Shown in pieces: positions 39,830 through 49,890 of a stretch of DNA of 64,000 nt. Each line of letters opens with the position of its first letter. Position 1 is the first letter of the stretch. Source of the DNA: Arthrobacter sp. Leaf234 (GTDB lineage Bacteria; Actinomycetota; Actinomycetes; Actinomycetales; Micrococcaceae). Location: contig NZ_LMLU01000006.1 of the NCBI RefSeq assembly GCF_001422665.1, positions 125,725-189,724 of the forward strand, read 5' to 3'. The translations under genes and the position numbers were made by a program. The notes beneath the pieces are model-generated. The model was not told where the DNA came from. It saw only the letters and a list, made by a program, of their open reading frames with translations, and ran no database searches.

Positions 39830-39908
39830 AGCGATCCGCGGCGGCCAGCCCGTATCCTTGGAGCACAGTCACGGCGGAGGAATTCCGCGAGCCAGCAAAG
39901 GAATACCG

Positions 39909-40325
39909 TTGTCCAACACCGCCGACCATCAGCACGAAGGACAGAGCGCGTCCCTCCCCGCCTTCGAGGGAACTCCGGCCAACGCGCTGCCGCTCACGGC
40001 GTCCGAGGACCGGCAGTTCGCCACGCTCGCGCACTTCGGCGGCATCCTCGGGTTCATCCCCTCGCTGCTGATCTTCCTCATCTTCAAGGACCGCGGCCCG
40101 TTCACCGCCCAAGAATCGAAGGAGGCGCTGAATTTCACGCTCCCACCGACCCTCCTGGCCCTCACGGCCTGGCTGCTGTCCCTCGTGCCGGACATCGGCG
40201 GGATCTTCGCGGTCGTCAACGCCCTCATCTGGGTCGCCATCACGATCTTCTCCGTGAACGCCGGTATCCAGGTGAACCGTGGACGGCCCTACCGCTACGC
40301 CCTGAACCTCCGGCTCATCCGCTAG
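39909..40325 (+). CDS. DUF4870 domain-containing membrane protein
   Basis: 138-residue protein with a hydrophilic N-terminus and two or three membrane helices (HFGGILGFIPSLLIFLIF; LPPTLLALTAWLLSLVP; IFAVVNALIWVAITIFSV). The DUF4870/Tic20-like pattern FTAQESKEALNF and the ending NRGRPYRYALNLRLI identify the family; function unknown. TTG 39909 has AAAGGA 8 bases upstream; TATCCT at about 39850 could be the -10. A longer frame from 39858 lacks a ribosome-binding site. Confidence 0.82.
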   Translation: MSNTADHQHEGQSASLPAFEGTPANALPLTASEDRQFATLAHFGGILGFIPSLLIFLIFKDRGPFTAQESKEALNFTLPPTLLALTAWLLSLVPDIGGIFAVVNALIWVAITIFSVNAGIQVNRGRPYRYALNLRLIR

Positions 40326-40421
40326 GCACGACCGCCCGTATACCTCCGGCCCCTGCGCCGCGGTGATCCGGCGACCCTCCGGAGGTGTGCGGGGGCAGTG
40401 TGCGGCGGCGCTCCGTCGGTG

Positions 40422-41651
40422 TCAGTCGGGCAGCAGTCGGCGCACGACGGCGTCGGCCAGCAGGCGTCCCCTGAAGGTCAGGACCACGCGACCCGCGAAG
40501 GCCTCGACGGGCTCCACCAGCCCATCGGCGATGAGACCGGCCACGGCCTTCCTGCCCGACGCCGTCAGGACCGCCGTCGGGAGTCCCTCGCGCAGGCGCA
40601 CCCGCAGCATGACGTCCTCGACGTAGCGGTCCTCGCCACCGAGGATCTCGCGGCCGGCTGCGGGAGACGACCCGCCCTCCAGCGCGGCGGCATAGGCGCG
40701 CGGATGCTTGACGTTCCACCAGCGCGTCCCGCCGACATGGGAGTGCGCGCCGGGACCGGCCCCCCACCAGTCGTTCCCGCGCCAGTAGGCAAGGTTGTGG
40801 CGGCAGGCGTCGGCGGGCGTCCTGGCCCAGTTGCTCACCTCGTACCAGTGCAGTCCCCCGGCCGTCAGCAGCTCATCCGCAAGGGCGTACTTGTCCGCGT
40901 GGTCGTCGTCGTCGATGGGTGGGACCTGCCCGCGACGGATCTGGGACGCGAGGCGGGTGCCCTCCTCGATGATCAGCGCATACGCGGAGATGTGGTCCGG
41001 CGCGTAGGACAGCGCCGTCGTCAGCGAGGTCCGCCAGTCGTCCAGGCTCTCCCCGGGCGTCCCGTAGATGAGGTCGAGACTCACCGCCAGGCCCGCCTCG
41101 CGGGCCCACTGGACGGCCTGCGGCACGCGTTCCGGCGCGTGCGTCCGGTCGAGCACCGCGAGGACGTGCGGGACGGCGGACTGCATGCCGAAGGACACAC
41201 GCGTGAAGCCCGCGTCACGGAGGATGCGCAGGGAGTCCGGCGTCACCGAGTCCGGGTTGGCCTCGGTGGTGACCTCCGCACCGGGCGCCAGTCCCCAGCG
41301 ACCCGTCGCGGCCCGGAGGATCGAGGCGAGATCCTCCGCGGGCAGCAGGGTCGGCGTCCCGCCGCCGAAGAACACGGTGGACATCGGGCGGGCCGGCACG
41401 CCGGATGCCGCCAGCGCCCGTGCTCCGAGGTCCAGCTCGGCGAGGACGGAGCCGGCATACGCGTCCTGCGACGCTCCCCCACCCAGTTCGGTGGCGGTGT
41501 AGGTGTTGAAGTCGCAGTAGCCGCAGCGCACGGCGCAGAAGGGGATGTGGACGTAGAGGCCGAAGTCGCGAGCCCCGGCATCGACGGCGGCCTCCGCCGG
41601 CAGGATCCCGTCCGCCGGCGCGGGCAGGCCGAGTGGCAGGGCGCTAGGCAC
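40422..41651 (-). CDS. hemW: Radical SAM haem chaperone HemW
   Basis: Radical SAM protein related to coproporphyrinogen dehydrogenase HemN, now regarded as a haem chaperone. The Fe-S motif is in PFCAVRCGYCDFNTYT (CxxxCxxC), with VFFGGGTPTLL, EANPDSV, RVSFGMQSAV and YGTPGES following in family order, and a C-terminal HemN_C wing. The Cys before Phe that separates HemN from HemW fits HemW. 409 residues from a GTG with GAAGGAGG upstream. 27 bases downstream of lepA. Confidence 0.92.
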   Translation of the reverse strand: MPSALPLGLPAPADGILPAEAAVDAGARDFGLYVHIPFCAVRCGYCDFNTYTATELGGGASQDAYAGSVLAELDLGARALAASGVPARPMSTVFFGGGTPTLLPAEDLASILRAATGRWGLAPGAEVTTEANPDSVTPDSLRILRDAGFTRVSFGMQSAVPHVLAVLDRTHAPERVPQAVQWAREAGLAVSLDLIYGTPGESLDDWRTSLTTALSYAPDHISAYALIIEEGTRLASQIRRGQVPPIDDDDHADKYALADELLTAGGLHWYEVSNWARTPADACRHNLAYWRGNDWWGAGPGAHSHVGGTRWWNVKHPRAYAAALEGGSSPAAGREILGGEDRYVEDVMLRVRLREGLPTAVLTASGRKAVAGLIADGLVEPVEAFAGRVVLTFRGRLLADAVVRRLLPD

Positions 41652-41678
41652 TCCTGACCTCCTTCGAGGGGTAGAACG

Positions 41679-43532
41679 TCACTTCTTGGCTTTGTCCTTC
41701 GACTCGTCCGAGGACAGTGCGGCGATGAACGCCTCCTGGGGAACCTCCACGCGACCCACCATCTTCATGCGCTTCTTGCCCTCCTTCTGCTTCTCGAGGA
41801 GCTTGCGCTTGCGGGTGATGTCACCGCCGTAGCACTTGGCGAGGACGTCCTTGCGGATGGCCCGAATACTTTCGCGCGCGATGATGCGGGCGCCGATGGC
41901 AGCCTGGATGGGCACCTCGAACTGCTGGCGCGGGATCAGTTCGCGCAGCTTCCCCGTCATCATCACGCCGTAGGCATACGCCTTGTCGCGGTGGGTGATG
42001 GCGCTGAAGGCGTCGACCTGCTCGCCCTGCAGCAGGATGTCCACCTTGACGAGGTCCGAGACCTGGTCGCCGTCGGCCTTCCAGTCCAGCGAACCGTAGC
42101 CGCGGGTCTTCGACTTCAGCAGGTCGAAGAAGTCGAAGACGATCTCCGCGAGGGGCAGTCGGTACCTGATCTCGACGCGGTCCTCGGACAGGTAGTCCAT
42201 GCCGCCCAGCACGCCGCGGCGCTGCTGGCACAGCTCCATGATGGCGCCGACGAACTCCGACGGCGCCAGGATGGTCGCGGACACCATGGGCTCGCGGACC
42301 TCGGCGATCTTCCCCACCGGGTACTCGCTCGGGTTGGTCACCTTCAGGACCCGCTTGTCCTCGAGCGTGACCTCGTACTCCACGTTCGGAGCCGTGGAGA
42401 TGAGGTCCAGGTTGTACTCGCGTTCGAGGCGCTCCCGCGTGATCTCGAGGTGCAGCAGGCCGAGGAAGCCGACACGGAAGCCGAACCCGAGCGCGGCCGA
42501 GGTCTCGGGCTCGTAGACGAGGGCGGCGTCGTTCAGCGTGAACTTCGCGAGGGCGTCGCGGAGCACCGGGTAGTCGGTGCCGTCGAGCGGGTACAGCCCG
42601 GAGAACACCATGGGCTTCGGATCCTCGTAGCCGCCGAGCGACTCCGCGGCCGGCTTCTGCAGGTTGGTGACGGTGTCACCGACCTTCGACTGGCGCACGT
42701 CCTTCACGCCGGTGATGAGGTAGCCCACCTCGCCCACACCGAGGCCCTTGGAAGGCTTCGGCTCGGGCGAGCTCACGCCGATCTCGAGCAGTTCGTGGCT
42801 CGCGCGCGTCGACATCATCTGGATGCGCTCACGGGGGCTGAGCTTGCCGTCGACCACCCGGACGTAGGTGACCACGCCGCGGTAGGTGTCGTACACGGAG
42901 TCGAAGATCATGGCGCGCGCCGGTGCGTTCGGGTCTCCGGTCGGCGCGGGGAGGTCGCGCACGATCTTGTCCATCAGCGCCTCGACGCCGACGCCGGTCT
43001 TGCCCGACACCATGAGGACGTCCTCGGGTTCGCCGCCGATGAGGCTCGCGAGCTCTGCCGCGTACTTCTCCGGCTGCGCTGCCGGGAGGTCGATCTTGTT
43101 CAGGACCGGGATGATCGTCAGGTTGTTCTCCATGGCGAGGTACAGGTTCGCCAGGGTCTGCGCCTCGATGCCCTGCGCGGCGTCCACGAGGAGGACGGCC
43201 CCCTCACATGCCGCGAGGGACCGCGAAACCTCGTAGGTGAAGTCGACGTGCCCGGGGGTGTCGATCATGTTCAGCGCGTAGGCGGTCCCGTCGACCTCCC
43301 AGGGGAGACGAACGGCCTGGGACTTGATGGTGATGCCGCGCTCGCGCTCGATGTCCATGCGATCGAGGTACTGCGCCTTCATGTCCCGCTGCTCGACGGC
43401 ACCCGTGAGCTGGAGCATGCGGTCAGCCAGGGTGGACTTCCCGTGATCGATGTGGGCGATGATGCAGAAGTTCCTGATGATCGCCGGATCGGTGGCGGCA
43501 GGCACCGGCGCGGTGCGGGCCATGGGTGACAC
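41679..43532 (-). CDS. lepA: Elongation factor 4 (LepA)
   Basis: Ribosome-bound translational GTPase that affects back-translocation or initiation. G motifs: [38 protein letters not shown]. Domain order EF-Tu-like, III, V, and the LepA-specific C-terminal domain ([39 protein letters not shown]). 617 residues. The GTG start has GAGGAA 7 bases upstream; an internal ATG three codons later is an alternative. Operon with hemW. Confidence 0.97.
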   Translation of the reverse strand: MSPMARTAPVPAATDPAIIRNFCIIAHIDHGKSTLADRMLQLTGAVEQRDMKAQYLDRMDIERERGITIKSQAVRLPWEVDGTAYALNMIDTPGHVDFTYEVSRSLAACEGAVLLVDAAQGIEAQTLANLYLAMENNLTIIPVLNKIDLPAAQPEKYAAELASLIGGEPEDVLMVSGKTGVGVEALMDKIVRDLPAPTGDPNAPARAMIFDSVYDTYRGVVTYVRVVDGKLSPRERIQMMSTRASHELLEIGVSSPEPKPSKGLGVGEVGYLITGVKDVRQSKVGDTVTNLQKPAAESLGGYEDPKPMVFSGLYPLDGTDYPVLRDALAKFTLNDAALVYEPETSAALGFGFRVGFLGLLHLEITRERLEREYNLDLISTAPNVEYEVTLEDKRVLKVTNPSEYPVGKIAEVREPMVSATILAPSEFVGAIMELCQQRRGVLGGMDYLSEDRVEIRYRLPLAEIVFDFFDLLKSKTRGYGSLDWKADGDQVSDLVKVDILLQGEQVDAFSAITHRDKAYAYGVMMTGKLRELIPRQQFEVPIQAAIGARIIARESIRAIRKDVLAKCYGGDITRKRKLLEKQKEGKKRMKMVGRVEVPQEAFIAALSSDESKDKAKK

Positions 43533-43708
43533 GTGTGTTCCTCACTTCGACGGGACGGGGGTCGGCGTACTGGGCGAGCGGTCACCCTCGTGCGGCGACC
43601 CGCCCGGTCGCGGCGGCCTGCCCCTAGTCTCCCACGACGCCGGTCGGCGCCGACAATCGCGCGAGGACGCACGATGGCGGGCCCCGCGGCCCGCGTGGGC
43701 CGGCTCGG

Positions 43709-43714
43709 TAGGAT
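43709..43714 (+). promoter_or_regulatory. -10 hexamer TAGGAT of the MazF-like gene (leaderless)
   Basis: TAGGAT ends 6 bases before the ATG at 43721; no ribosome-binding site. Confidence 0.55.
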
Positions 43715-43720
43715 CGCTGC

Positions 43721-44281
43721 ATGGCATTCTCGGTCAACACCCTCGTGTCACTCGCCCGCGACGTCCTTCGGGTGGTGGCCCGCCCGTCGAGGACGACGGA
43801 CCGTCGCACGGGCGGTGGCGGCACCCGGGACGCCGGACGCGCGACGAACCCGTCGTCGACCCCGACGAAGCGGTCCGCCGCCCACCCAGATGCCTCGGCG
43901 CGCCGCCACAAGGCCGTCGTCTCCTACTCGCCCTCCGCGGACGGTGACCCGGATCCCGGCGAGATCGTCTGGTCATGGGTGGCCTACGAGGATGATCCGA
44001 CGCAGGGCAAGGACCGCCCGGTGCTCCTGATCGGCCGGTCGGGCTCGGACCTGCTCGGGCTCATGCTGACCAGCCGGGACCGTAACAACGACCGGGATCA
44101 CGACGACAGGTATGTGGACGTCGGTACCGGGGGCTGGGACCGGCAGGGCCGGCCGAGCGAGGTGAAGGTGGACCGCGTGCTGCGGCTGTCCGCGGCGGAC
44201 ATCAGGCGTGAGGGCTCGGTTCTCCCGCGTGAGCGCTTCGAGCGCGTGATCGCCGCCGTACCTGCCCATCTCCTGCACTGA
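43721..44281 (+). CDS. PemK/MazF-family toxin-like protein, solitary
   Basis: 186 residues. The C-terminal two thirds resemble the PemK/MazF ribonuclease fold: DPGEIVWSWVAYEDDPTQGKDRPVLLIGRS (conserved P-x-LI strand), LMLTSRDRNN and a VKVDRVLRLSAADIRREGSVLP segment. The first 65 residues are a basic, Thr/Arg-rich extension of unknown purpose. No antitoxin gene is adjacent: the flanking genes are lepA (other strand) and rpsT. So it may be a domesticated RNase or simply a MazF-fold protein. Leaderless -10 upstream. Confidence 0.75.
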   Translation: MAFSVNTLVSLARDVLRVVARPSRTTDRRTGGGGTRDAGRATNPSSTPTKRSAAHPDASARRHKAVVSYSPSADGDPDPGEIVWSWVAYEDDPTQGKDRPVLLIGRSGSDLLGLMLTSRDRNNDRDHDDRYVDVGTGGWDRQGRPSEVKVDRVLRLSAADIRREGSVLPRERFERVIAAVPAHLLH

Positions 44282-44329
44282 TCACCGGCTCACCCTGCCT
44301 GGCAGGTCCTCTGCGCGGTGCGTTTCTGG

Positions 44330-44335
44330 TAACCT
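44330..44335 (+). promoter_or_regulatory. Possible -10 (TAACCT) for rpsT
   Basis: TAACCT about 130 bases before the rpsT start would give a leader of about 126 bases, long for this window. No convincing -35 was found. Confidence 0.3.
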
Positions 44336-44467
44336 TGACAGCTGTGTGTCCGCGCAGGTCTTCGGGCACTTTGGCCGATCACCGCACGGTATCCCCACGC
44401 CGCTCAGTCTCCGGTTGGCCGAAATACCCTCACGACCCAGTCCGCAATACAAAGAAAGTTCTCATAC

Positions 44468-44728
44468 GTGGCAAATATCAAGTCCCAGAAGAAGCGCATC
44501 CTCACCAACGAGAAGGCGAGGCAGCGCAACAACTCGGTCAAGTCCGAGCTGAAGACCGCCATCCGCGCCGTGAACACGGCCGTCGAAGGTGCTGACAAGG
44601 ATGCTGCCGCAACGGCCCTCCAGGCCGCCAGCCGCAAGCTCGACAAGGCTGTCAGCAAGGGTGTCCTGCACAGGAACAACGCAGCAAACCGCAAGTCCGC
44701 GATCTCTAAGAAGGTCAACGCGCTCTAA
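44468..44728 (+). CDS. rpsT: 30S ribosomal protein S20
   Basis: Primary 16S rRNA-binding protein of the 30S subunit. 86 residues, very basic and helical: [20 protein letters not shown] at the start, ending [19 protein letters not shown], the standard S20 signature. GTG start. A strong terminator follows at 44745. Confidence 0.97.
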   Translation: MANIKSQKKRILTNEKARQRNNSVKSELKTAIRAVNTAVEGADKDAAATALQAASRKLDKAVSKGVLHRNNAANRKSAISKKVNAL

Positions 44729-44744
44729 GCTGCGGACCTCAGTG

Positions 44745-44780
44745 ACGAAGGGCCGGCTCCCCACGGAGCCGGCCCTTCGT
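44745..44780 (+). terminator. Terminator after rpsT
   Basis: 16-bp perfect stem ACGAAGGGCCGGCTCC with a 4-base loop, 17 bases after the rpsT stop. The strongest hairpin in the window. Confidence 0.9.
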
Positions 44781-44822
44781 CGTCCGGGCTGCAGTCGGAC
44801 TGCGGGAGACCTGCATCCCTCA

Positions 44823-44849
44823 CCCGGCCCTCATCCCGGAGGGGCCGGG
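44823..44849 (-). terminator. Hairpin downstream of holA
   Basis: CCCGGCCC/GGGCCGGG arms, 11-base loop, about 100 bases beyond the holA stop on the - strand. Confidence 0.4.
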
Positions 44850-44949
44850 AGCACGCGACGACCACCGATAAGTCGTGGCGCGAGGCCGCTCGACCGCCAC
44901 GTGGGGTCGGCGAGTCGCCCTCCCGGGCGGGACGCCGCCGATCCGTCCC

Positions 44950-45963
44950 TCAGCCGTCGCCGAGCGCGATGACGGTCACGGCGCGCTCGACGGCGTACAC
45001 CGGGTCGCGGGACTCGCCCTTGACCTGCGCATCCGCTTCTGCCAGGGCCCTGATGGCACGTGCGAGGGCGTCGGAGCTGAAGCGCTGAGCCTCCCTCCGG
45101 GCCTGGTCCACCTGCCACGGCGCCATGCCGAGGTCCCGGGCGAGCTGGGCGGAGGACCCGCGCACTCCGTGGACCTTCGCAACGGCCCGGACCTTCATGG
45201 CCAGGGCCGCGACGATCGGCACCGGGTCCGCGCCGGTGGCCAGGGCATGGCGGAGCATGGACAGGGCCTGGGCCGTCCGGCCTGCGAGCGCTGCATCGGC
45301 GACCTTGAAACCCGTCGCCTCGACACGGCCGCCGTAGTACTTCTCGACGAGTTCGGCAGTGACATCCACAGCGGTATCGGCCATCAGCTGCTGACAGGCC
45401 GCCGCCAGTTCCGGCAGCTGGGAGCCCACCGCCGCGACGAGCGCGCGGACGGCGTCCGGGTCGATGCGGCGCTTGGCCCGCTTGAACTCGGCTGTGACGA
45501 ACTCGGCCTTCTCGCCGTCCTTCTTGAGGGGCTGACAGTCCACGATCGTGGCCTGCGCGGCGCGGACGGCGTCGAGGAGCTTCTTGCCCCGGTTCCCTCC
45601 CGTGTGCCGCAGGACCAGCACGACATCGGGCGCCGGATCCGTCAGATACGCCAGGGCGTCGACCAGGAAGGCGTCGTTCATCTGCGCGAGGCCGGCCGCC
45701 TCGATGATCTTCCAGTCGCCGAACAGCGAGGGGCTTGCATGCATCGTGAGCATTCCGGCCTCATAGGTTCCGGCGTCGAACCGCACGAGCTCCGCACCCG
45801 GCTGGGCGATCCTGACCTGGTGGCGGATCGACTCCGCCGCCTTCGATGCGAGGTAGTCCTCCGGCCCGGCCAGCAGCACCACAGCGGCAGGCCGGACATC
45901 ACGCCAGGGGGTCGGGGCCTGCGCGGCGCTGCCCGCGCGGCTCACCGGTGTTCTTGTTGCCAT
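44950..45963 (-). CDS. holA: DNA polymerase III subunit delta
   Basis: Clamp-loader subunit that opens the beta clamp. Divergent but recognisable: VVLLAGPEDYLASKAAESIR at the N-terminus (degenerate P-loop region), LLTMHASPSLFGDWKIIEAAG-like segment, LVLRHTGGNRGKKLLDAVR, and helical C-terminal collar (AQALSMLRHALATGADPVPIVAALA, QVDQARREAQRF). 337 residues from ATG 45963, which has GAGGAA 10 bases upstream. Follows comEC as in most actinobacteria. Confidence 0.9.
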   Translation of the reverse strand: MATRTPVSRAGSAAQAPTPWRDVRPAAVVLLAGPEDYLASKAAESIRHQVRIAQPGAELVRFDAGTYEAGMLTMHASPSLFGDWKIIEAAGLAQMNDAFLVDALAYLTDPAPDVVLVLRHTGGNRGKKLLDAVRAAQATIVDCQPLKKDGEKAEFVTAEFKRAKRRIDPDAVRALVAAVGSQLPELAAACQQLMADTAVDVTAELVEKYYGGRVEATGFKVADAALAGRTAQALSMLRHALATGADPVPIVAALAMKVRAVAKVHGVRGSSAQLARDLGMAPWQVDQARREAQRFSSDALARAIRALAEADAQVKGESRDPVYAVERAVTVIALGDG

Positions 45964-46121
45964 GAAGGGCAGTTCCTCTCGAAAAGATCGGTACCTACTG
46001 TTGCACGATGGTGCCGCGCCTCCAAGCCGTCGTCCGGTCTCCTGATCCTGGTCCCGTCCGTTGTGCGCCTCCGTGGTCACCGCGTGGCGCTTGTCCCCCG
46101 CTCGACGGCGGGATCCTCCGG

Positions 46122-48722
46122 TCAGCCGATCGGCCTCACCTCGAGACGGCTCCCGTCGATACGGATGAGGAAGGAGCCGAGTTCATCGGTGCGGGCCGTC
46201 GGGACGCCGGCGGCATCGAGGGCATCGACGATCGTGGGGTGCGGGTGCCCGTAGTCGTTGTCCGCTCCGACGGAGATGACGGCCAGCCGCGGGTCGAGCC
46301 CGTCGATCAGGACGGTCCCGCCGTTCCTCGCCCCGTGGTGGGCGATCTTCAGGACGTCCACCCCCGGGCGGAGAGCCGGCGTGGCACCGAGCATGCGGGC
46401 TGCCATGTCCTCCTCCTGATCGCCCGTGAGGAGGATCCGCACCGGCCGGCGAGGGGTGTCGACGAGGAGGTCGAGCACTGCACTCGCGTTGTTCTCCTCG
46501 CCGCCGCTGACGGGTCCCTCGGGCCAGAGGACGTCCACCGTGACGCCGTCGAGCTCCATCGTCGTGCCGCCGTCGAGCTCTGTCGGCCGTACCCCGGCTG
46601 TGGAGGCCGCGTCCGCCACCTCCCGCGGGAGGCTTTCCTCGCCGGTCGAGTAGTAGAGGGCCCCGACGGTCCTCCCGCGAAGCGCTCCGGCGGTGCCGCC
46701 GTAGTGGTCGTCATGGAGGTGGGTGATGACGAGGGCATCGACGACGTCCACCCCCAGCCTGTCGAGGCACCGGTCCATGGCGGCGGCGTCCGGCCCGGTG
46801 TCGACCACGAGGGCGTGCCCGGGTCTCGTCCGGACGACCAGACCGTCGCCCTGTCCGACATCGCAGGCGGCAAGCAGCCAGTCGGAGGGCGCAGAGGGCT
46901 GCCGGACGTGGCTGACGATGAAGCCCCCCACCACGGCCAGGACGACGCAGGCGGCAACCGCCGTCCGACATCGACCGCTGCGGCGTCGGTGTGGGTGGGA
47001 CACGCCTGCGGCCTCCTCCTGCGAGCGCGACCGGGGAGGGAACACAGGGCTGTCGGCCGCTGCACCCGGATGCGAGATCACGGGAGCGGCAGGGCTCCCT
47101 CCTCCCGCGTCGCGGGCCCCCCGCACCCTCTGCAGCGGTCGCCCGTCGAGGAGCCGGGATCGGGCCGTGAACCGTGCCGTCGAACTCGCCGGCCTCCTGA
47201 CCAGCAACGACAGCACCGCGGCCGAGGCCAGTGCGGCGAGGACGACGCCGACCGGACCGGTGGCCCACGGCACAGAGGTGCCCGGCAGGTCGGCGAACGT
47301 GTCCGCCACGGCACCGACCCACCGTGTCCCGACCTGCGCCGAGGCGACGAGCGGTTGCGCGAGCACCGGGGCGCCCGCCAGAGCGAGGACCGACACCATC
47401 CCGAGGAGCGTGACCGCCGGCACGACTGGCGAGGCGGCGACGTTCGCCGGCAGCGAGTACACCGGCAGCGACGGCTGGAGCAGGACGAGGATCGGCGTGC
47501 AGAACAGCTGGGCCGTCAGCGGGATCGCCAGAAGCTGAGCGGGGAGGCGGGGCATGACGCGGCACATCGACTCGACCACCGACGGACCAGCACTGACGAG
47601 TCCGAGGGTCGCGGCGACCGACAGCATGAACGCGAAGGACACCGACAGCCAGGGATCGACGGCGAGCAGGATGATGATCGACAGCATCAGCAGTGTCAGG
47701 GAGACCCTCCCCCGGCCGGACAGGACCGCAGCCACGCCGATGGAACCCATCACGGCGGCCCTGAGCACGCTGGGCTCCGGCCGCACCAGGAGGACGAAGG
47801 CTGCAAGTGCCATGACCGCACCCGCCGCCGCCACCGCGCGGGGTGTCCTCGCAGCCCTGAGCCCGATGAACGTGAAGGCCAGGACGTAGGAACAGTTCGC
47901 CCCGCTGACCGCCGTCAGATGCGTCAGTCCGGTGATCTTCATGTCCGCCTCCAGGGCAGGGTCCAGCGCCGTCCTGTCGCCGAGGACCATCCCTGGGAGG
48001 AGACCACGATCGCGCCCGTCCTGCTCCGCTGCGGTGCGGAAATCCGTCCGGAGCGTGTCCGTGGCGCCGAGCCAACCGGTGGCATGCTCGATGGTCGGCC
48101 GGCTCGACGGGAGGAACATCGCGGTCGCCCGGCCCTGCCGGGTGCTCGGCTGCAGTAAGCCGAGCACCCGCACGATGTCACCTGTTCCGACCTGCGACCA
48201 CGGTGCTCCGCCCAGCACCACGACGGGCGTGGCCGCGGTGAAGCCGACCCCCCGCAGGACCCCACCGACGACGTCGGCGTCGACGAGGAACCGCTCACCG
48301 TCCCCGAAGGCGCCCGGCGGTAGAGCGGACGGCTCCCCCGTGACACGCAGCACGACCGTGATCGGAGAGCCGCTGTCGACGGCGTCCGACACCGGACCGG
48401 CCTCTGCACGAGCGAGGCTCCCACCCGTGGCCAGCAGGATGAGGGCGATCGTCGCGACGGGCACCAGTCCGTGGGCGAGCCCGGCAAACCATCGCCGGGC
48501 CGACCGCCGACGGAGGACGACGAAGACCACGAGGACCAGGGCGAGTGTCGCAGTGCCCAGCCCCCCGGCCGTCGAGGCCGCTGCGGTTCCTCCGCTCGCA
48601 ACGGCCGCTGCCGCCCAGGCGGCCACAGCTGACGGGAGGAGACGCAGGTCGGCCGTCCATTGCGACGGACCGGTCCCGCGGGCGGCCAGGGGCTCGGCTG
48701 CGGCCGCCGCCCGCCTGGTCAC
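46122..48722 (-). CDS. comEC: ComEC/Rec2-family DNA uptake channel with MBL-fold domain
   Basis: Large inner-membrane protein that imports single-stranded DNA in competent bacteria. 866 residues: N-terminal membrane and OB-like DUF4131 region (about 1-220), central competence domain with many helices (GLTHLTAVSGANCSYVLAF near residue 265 is the family signature), then a metallo-beta-lactamase-fold domain (CDVGQGDGLVVRT, VITHLHDDHYGGTAGALR, LKIAHHGARNGG). The GTG overlaps the comEA stop. The domain set is complete, but no comEB/pilus genes are in the window, so competence cannot be claimed. Confidence 0.93.
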   Translation of the reverse strand: MTRRAAAAAEPLAARGTGPSQWTADLRLLPSAVAAWAAAAVASGGTAAASTAGGLGTATLALVLVVFVVLRRRSARRWFAGLAHGLVPVATIALILLATGGSLARAEAGPVSDAVDSGSPITVVLRVTGEPSALPPGAFGDGERFLVDADVVGGVLRGVGFTAATPVVVLGGAPWSQVGTGDIVRVLGLLQPSTRQGRATAMFLPSSRPTIEHATGWLGATDTLRTDFRTAAEQDGRDRGLLPGMVLGDRTALDPALEADMKITGLTHLTAVSGANCSYVLAFTFIGLRAARTPRAVAAAGAVMALAAFVLLVRPEPSVLRAAVMGSIGVAAVLSGRGRVSLTLLMLSIIILLAVDPWLSVSFAFMLSVAATLGLVSAGPSVVESMCRVMPRLPAQLLAIPLTAQLFCTPILVLLQPSLPVYSLPANVAASPVVPAVTLLGMVSVLALAGAPVLAQPLVASAQVGTRWVGAVADTFADLPGTSVPWATGPVGVVLAALASAAVLSLLVRRPASSTARFTARSRLLDGRPLQRVRGARDAGGGSPAAPVISHPGAAADSPVFPPRSRSQEEAAGVSHPHRRRSGRCRTAVAACVVLAVVGGFIVSHVRQPSAPSDWLLAACDVGQGDGLVVRTRPGHALVVDTGPDAAAMDRCLDRLGVDVVDALVITHLHDDHYGGTAGALRGRTVGALYYSTGEESLPREVADAASTAGVRPTELDGGTTMELDGVTVDVLWPEGPVSGGEENNASAVLDLLVDTPRRPVRILLTGDQEEDMAARMLGATPALRPGVDVLKIAHHGARNGGTVLIDGLDPRLAVISVGADNDYGHPHPTIVDALDAAGVPTARTDELGSFLIRIDGSRLEVRPIG

Positions 48723-49771
48723 TGGACCACGATGAGCGGCAGGATCCTCTCGAGCAGGGCCGGCCCGATGCCCGGTACCGCATCGATGTCGGAGGCCTGC
48801 AGGAAGGGACCGTGCTCCGTCCGCCAGTCCAGGATCCGTTGGCCGAGCACCGGACCCACACGCGGAAGTGTCTCGATCTCGGTGAGTGTCGCAGCATTGA
48901 TGTCGATGGGACCGGTCCCGGTCGGGAGGTCGGCACCGGCCGGGCGATCCCCGCCGCCTGCCTCGGCCGGCGTGCCCGGCGGCGTCGGGTTCTGCAGGCC
49001 CCCGGGGACCGCCGGTGCTTCCTCCCCGACGGCCAGGAGGTGAAGATGCTGCCCGTCGGTGGGCCGCGCCGCCAGGTTCACCCGTTCGAGGTCGGCCTCC
49101 GGCAGCGCACCACCGGCTGCTTCGAGGACATCGGCCAGACGCGCATCGGCATCGATCTCCACGACTCCCGGTACTGCGACAGCACCGGTGACAAAGACCC
49201 AGAGCGTGCGGGTCACCTCGTCATGACCCTCGCCCGCCCGGCCAGGGGGTGGCAGGGCCGATGCCGCGGAGGGTACCGTTGCCCCGTCGGCAGCGGCGCG
49301 GTCCGGATGGTCGGCGTCGTCCAGTGCGTCGGGGTCGTTGCGTTCGGTCCCGACCGCCTCGTGCGGGCCATCGAGCTCGATCGACATCGCCGCAGCCGAC
49401 GGTTCGGAGCTGCGGACGAGGAACAGGGCCGCGCCGACCGACAGCGCGATCCCGAGGAAGACCAGTGCCGCCGATCGGGCGACACGCCACTGCAGACCCC
49501 GGGTCATGGCCGGACGACGTCCTACCGCGCTGTCCTCCTCCTCCGACGGCCACTCGACCTCGTTCTGCTGGGACACGGCGGGACGTGACCAGGATCGCCG
49601 GCCGCCCGGGTCGGATGGGTCGAACACGTTGGATGCGTCGGATGGGTCGAAAGGATCGCCCGATCCGTCGCCACTGTCACCGCGCAGACGGAGGCGCTGT
49701 AATCTCCGGGAGTCCTGCATGACCGCGGGGATGTCTGCGTCGCCGGTCGTCGGCCATCGGTGCTGTCCCAT
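48719..49771 (-). CDS. comEA: ComEA-like helix-hairpin-helix DNA-binding protein
   Basis: Membrane-anchored DNA receptor partner of ComEC. A 120-residue hydrophilic N-terminal part with repeated SDPFDPSDASNVFDPSDP-like units (nucleotide tandem repeat near 49620), a transmembrane helix (AALVFLGIALSVGAALFLV), an SLBB domain (WVFVTGAVAVPGVVEIDADA) and two C-terminal helix-hairpin-helix motifs (INAATLTEIETLPRVGPVLG and DIDAVPGIGPALLERILP). 350 residues. TAGCGT lies 7 bases before the ATG (leaderless). Confidence 0.93.
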   Translation of the reverse strand: MGQHRWPTTGDADIPAVMQDSRRLQRLRLRGDSGDGSGDPFDPSDASNVFDPSDPGGRRSWSRPAVSQQNEVEWPSEEEDSAVGRRPAMTRGLQWRVARSAALVFLGIALSVGAALFLVRSSEPSAAAMSIELDGPHEAVGTERNDPDALDDADHPDRAAADGATVPSAASALPPPGRAGEGHDEVTRTLWVFVTGAVAVPGVVEIDADARLADVLEAAGGALPEADLERVNLAARPTDGQHLHLLAVGEEAPAVPGGLQNPTPPGTPAEAGGGDRPAGADLPTGTGPIDINAATLTEIETLPRVGPVLGQRILDWRTEHGPFLQASDIDAVPGIGPALLERILPLIVVQ

Positions 49772-49778
49772 GCGGGTA

Positions 49779-49784
49779 ACGCTA
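49779..49784 (-). promoter_or_regulatory. -10 hexamer TAGCGT of comEA (leaderless)
   Basis: On the - strand TAGCGT ends 7 bases before the ATG at 49771. Probably drives comEA-comEC and perhaps holA. Confidence 0.5.
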
Positions 49785-49890
49785 GGAGCAGCCGGCGTGG
49801 CCTTCGTGGCGTGATGGTGCTATGTGGACAACGCGGCCAGGAGTGCGGCACACGATCCGGACCGCACGGATCGGATCGACGGACCGGGTA

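Noticed and set aside
46008-48158. 716-residue open frame on + opposite comEC
   Set aside because: Shadow ORF; highly charged repetitive sequence without family features.
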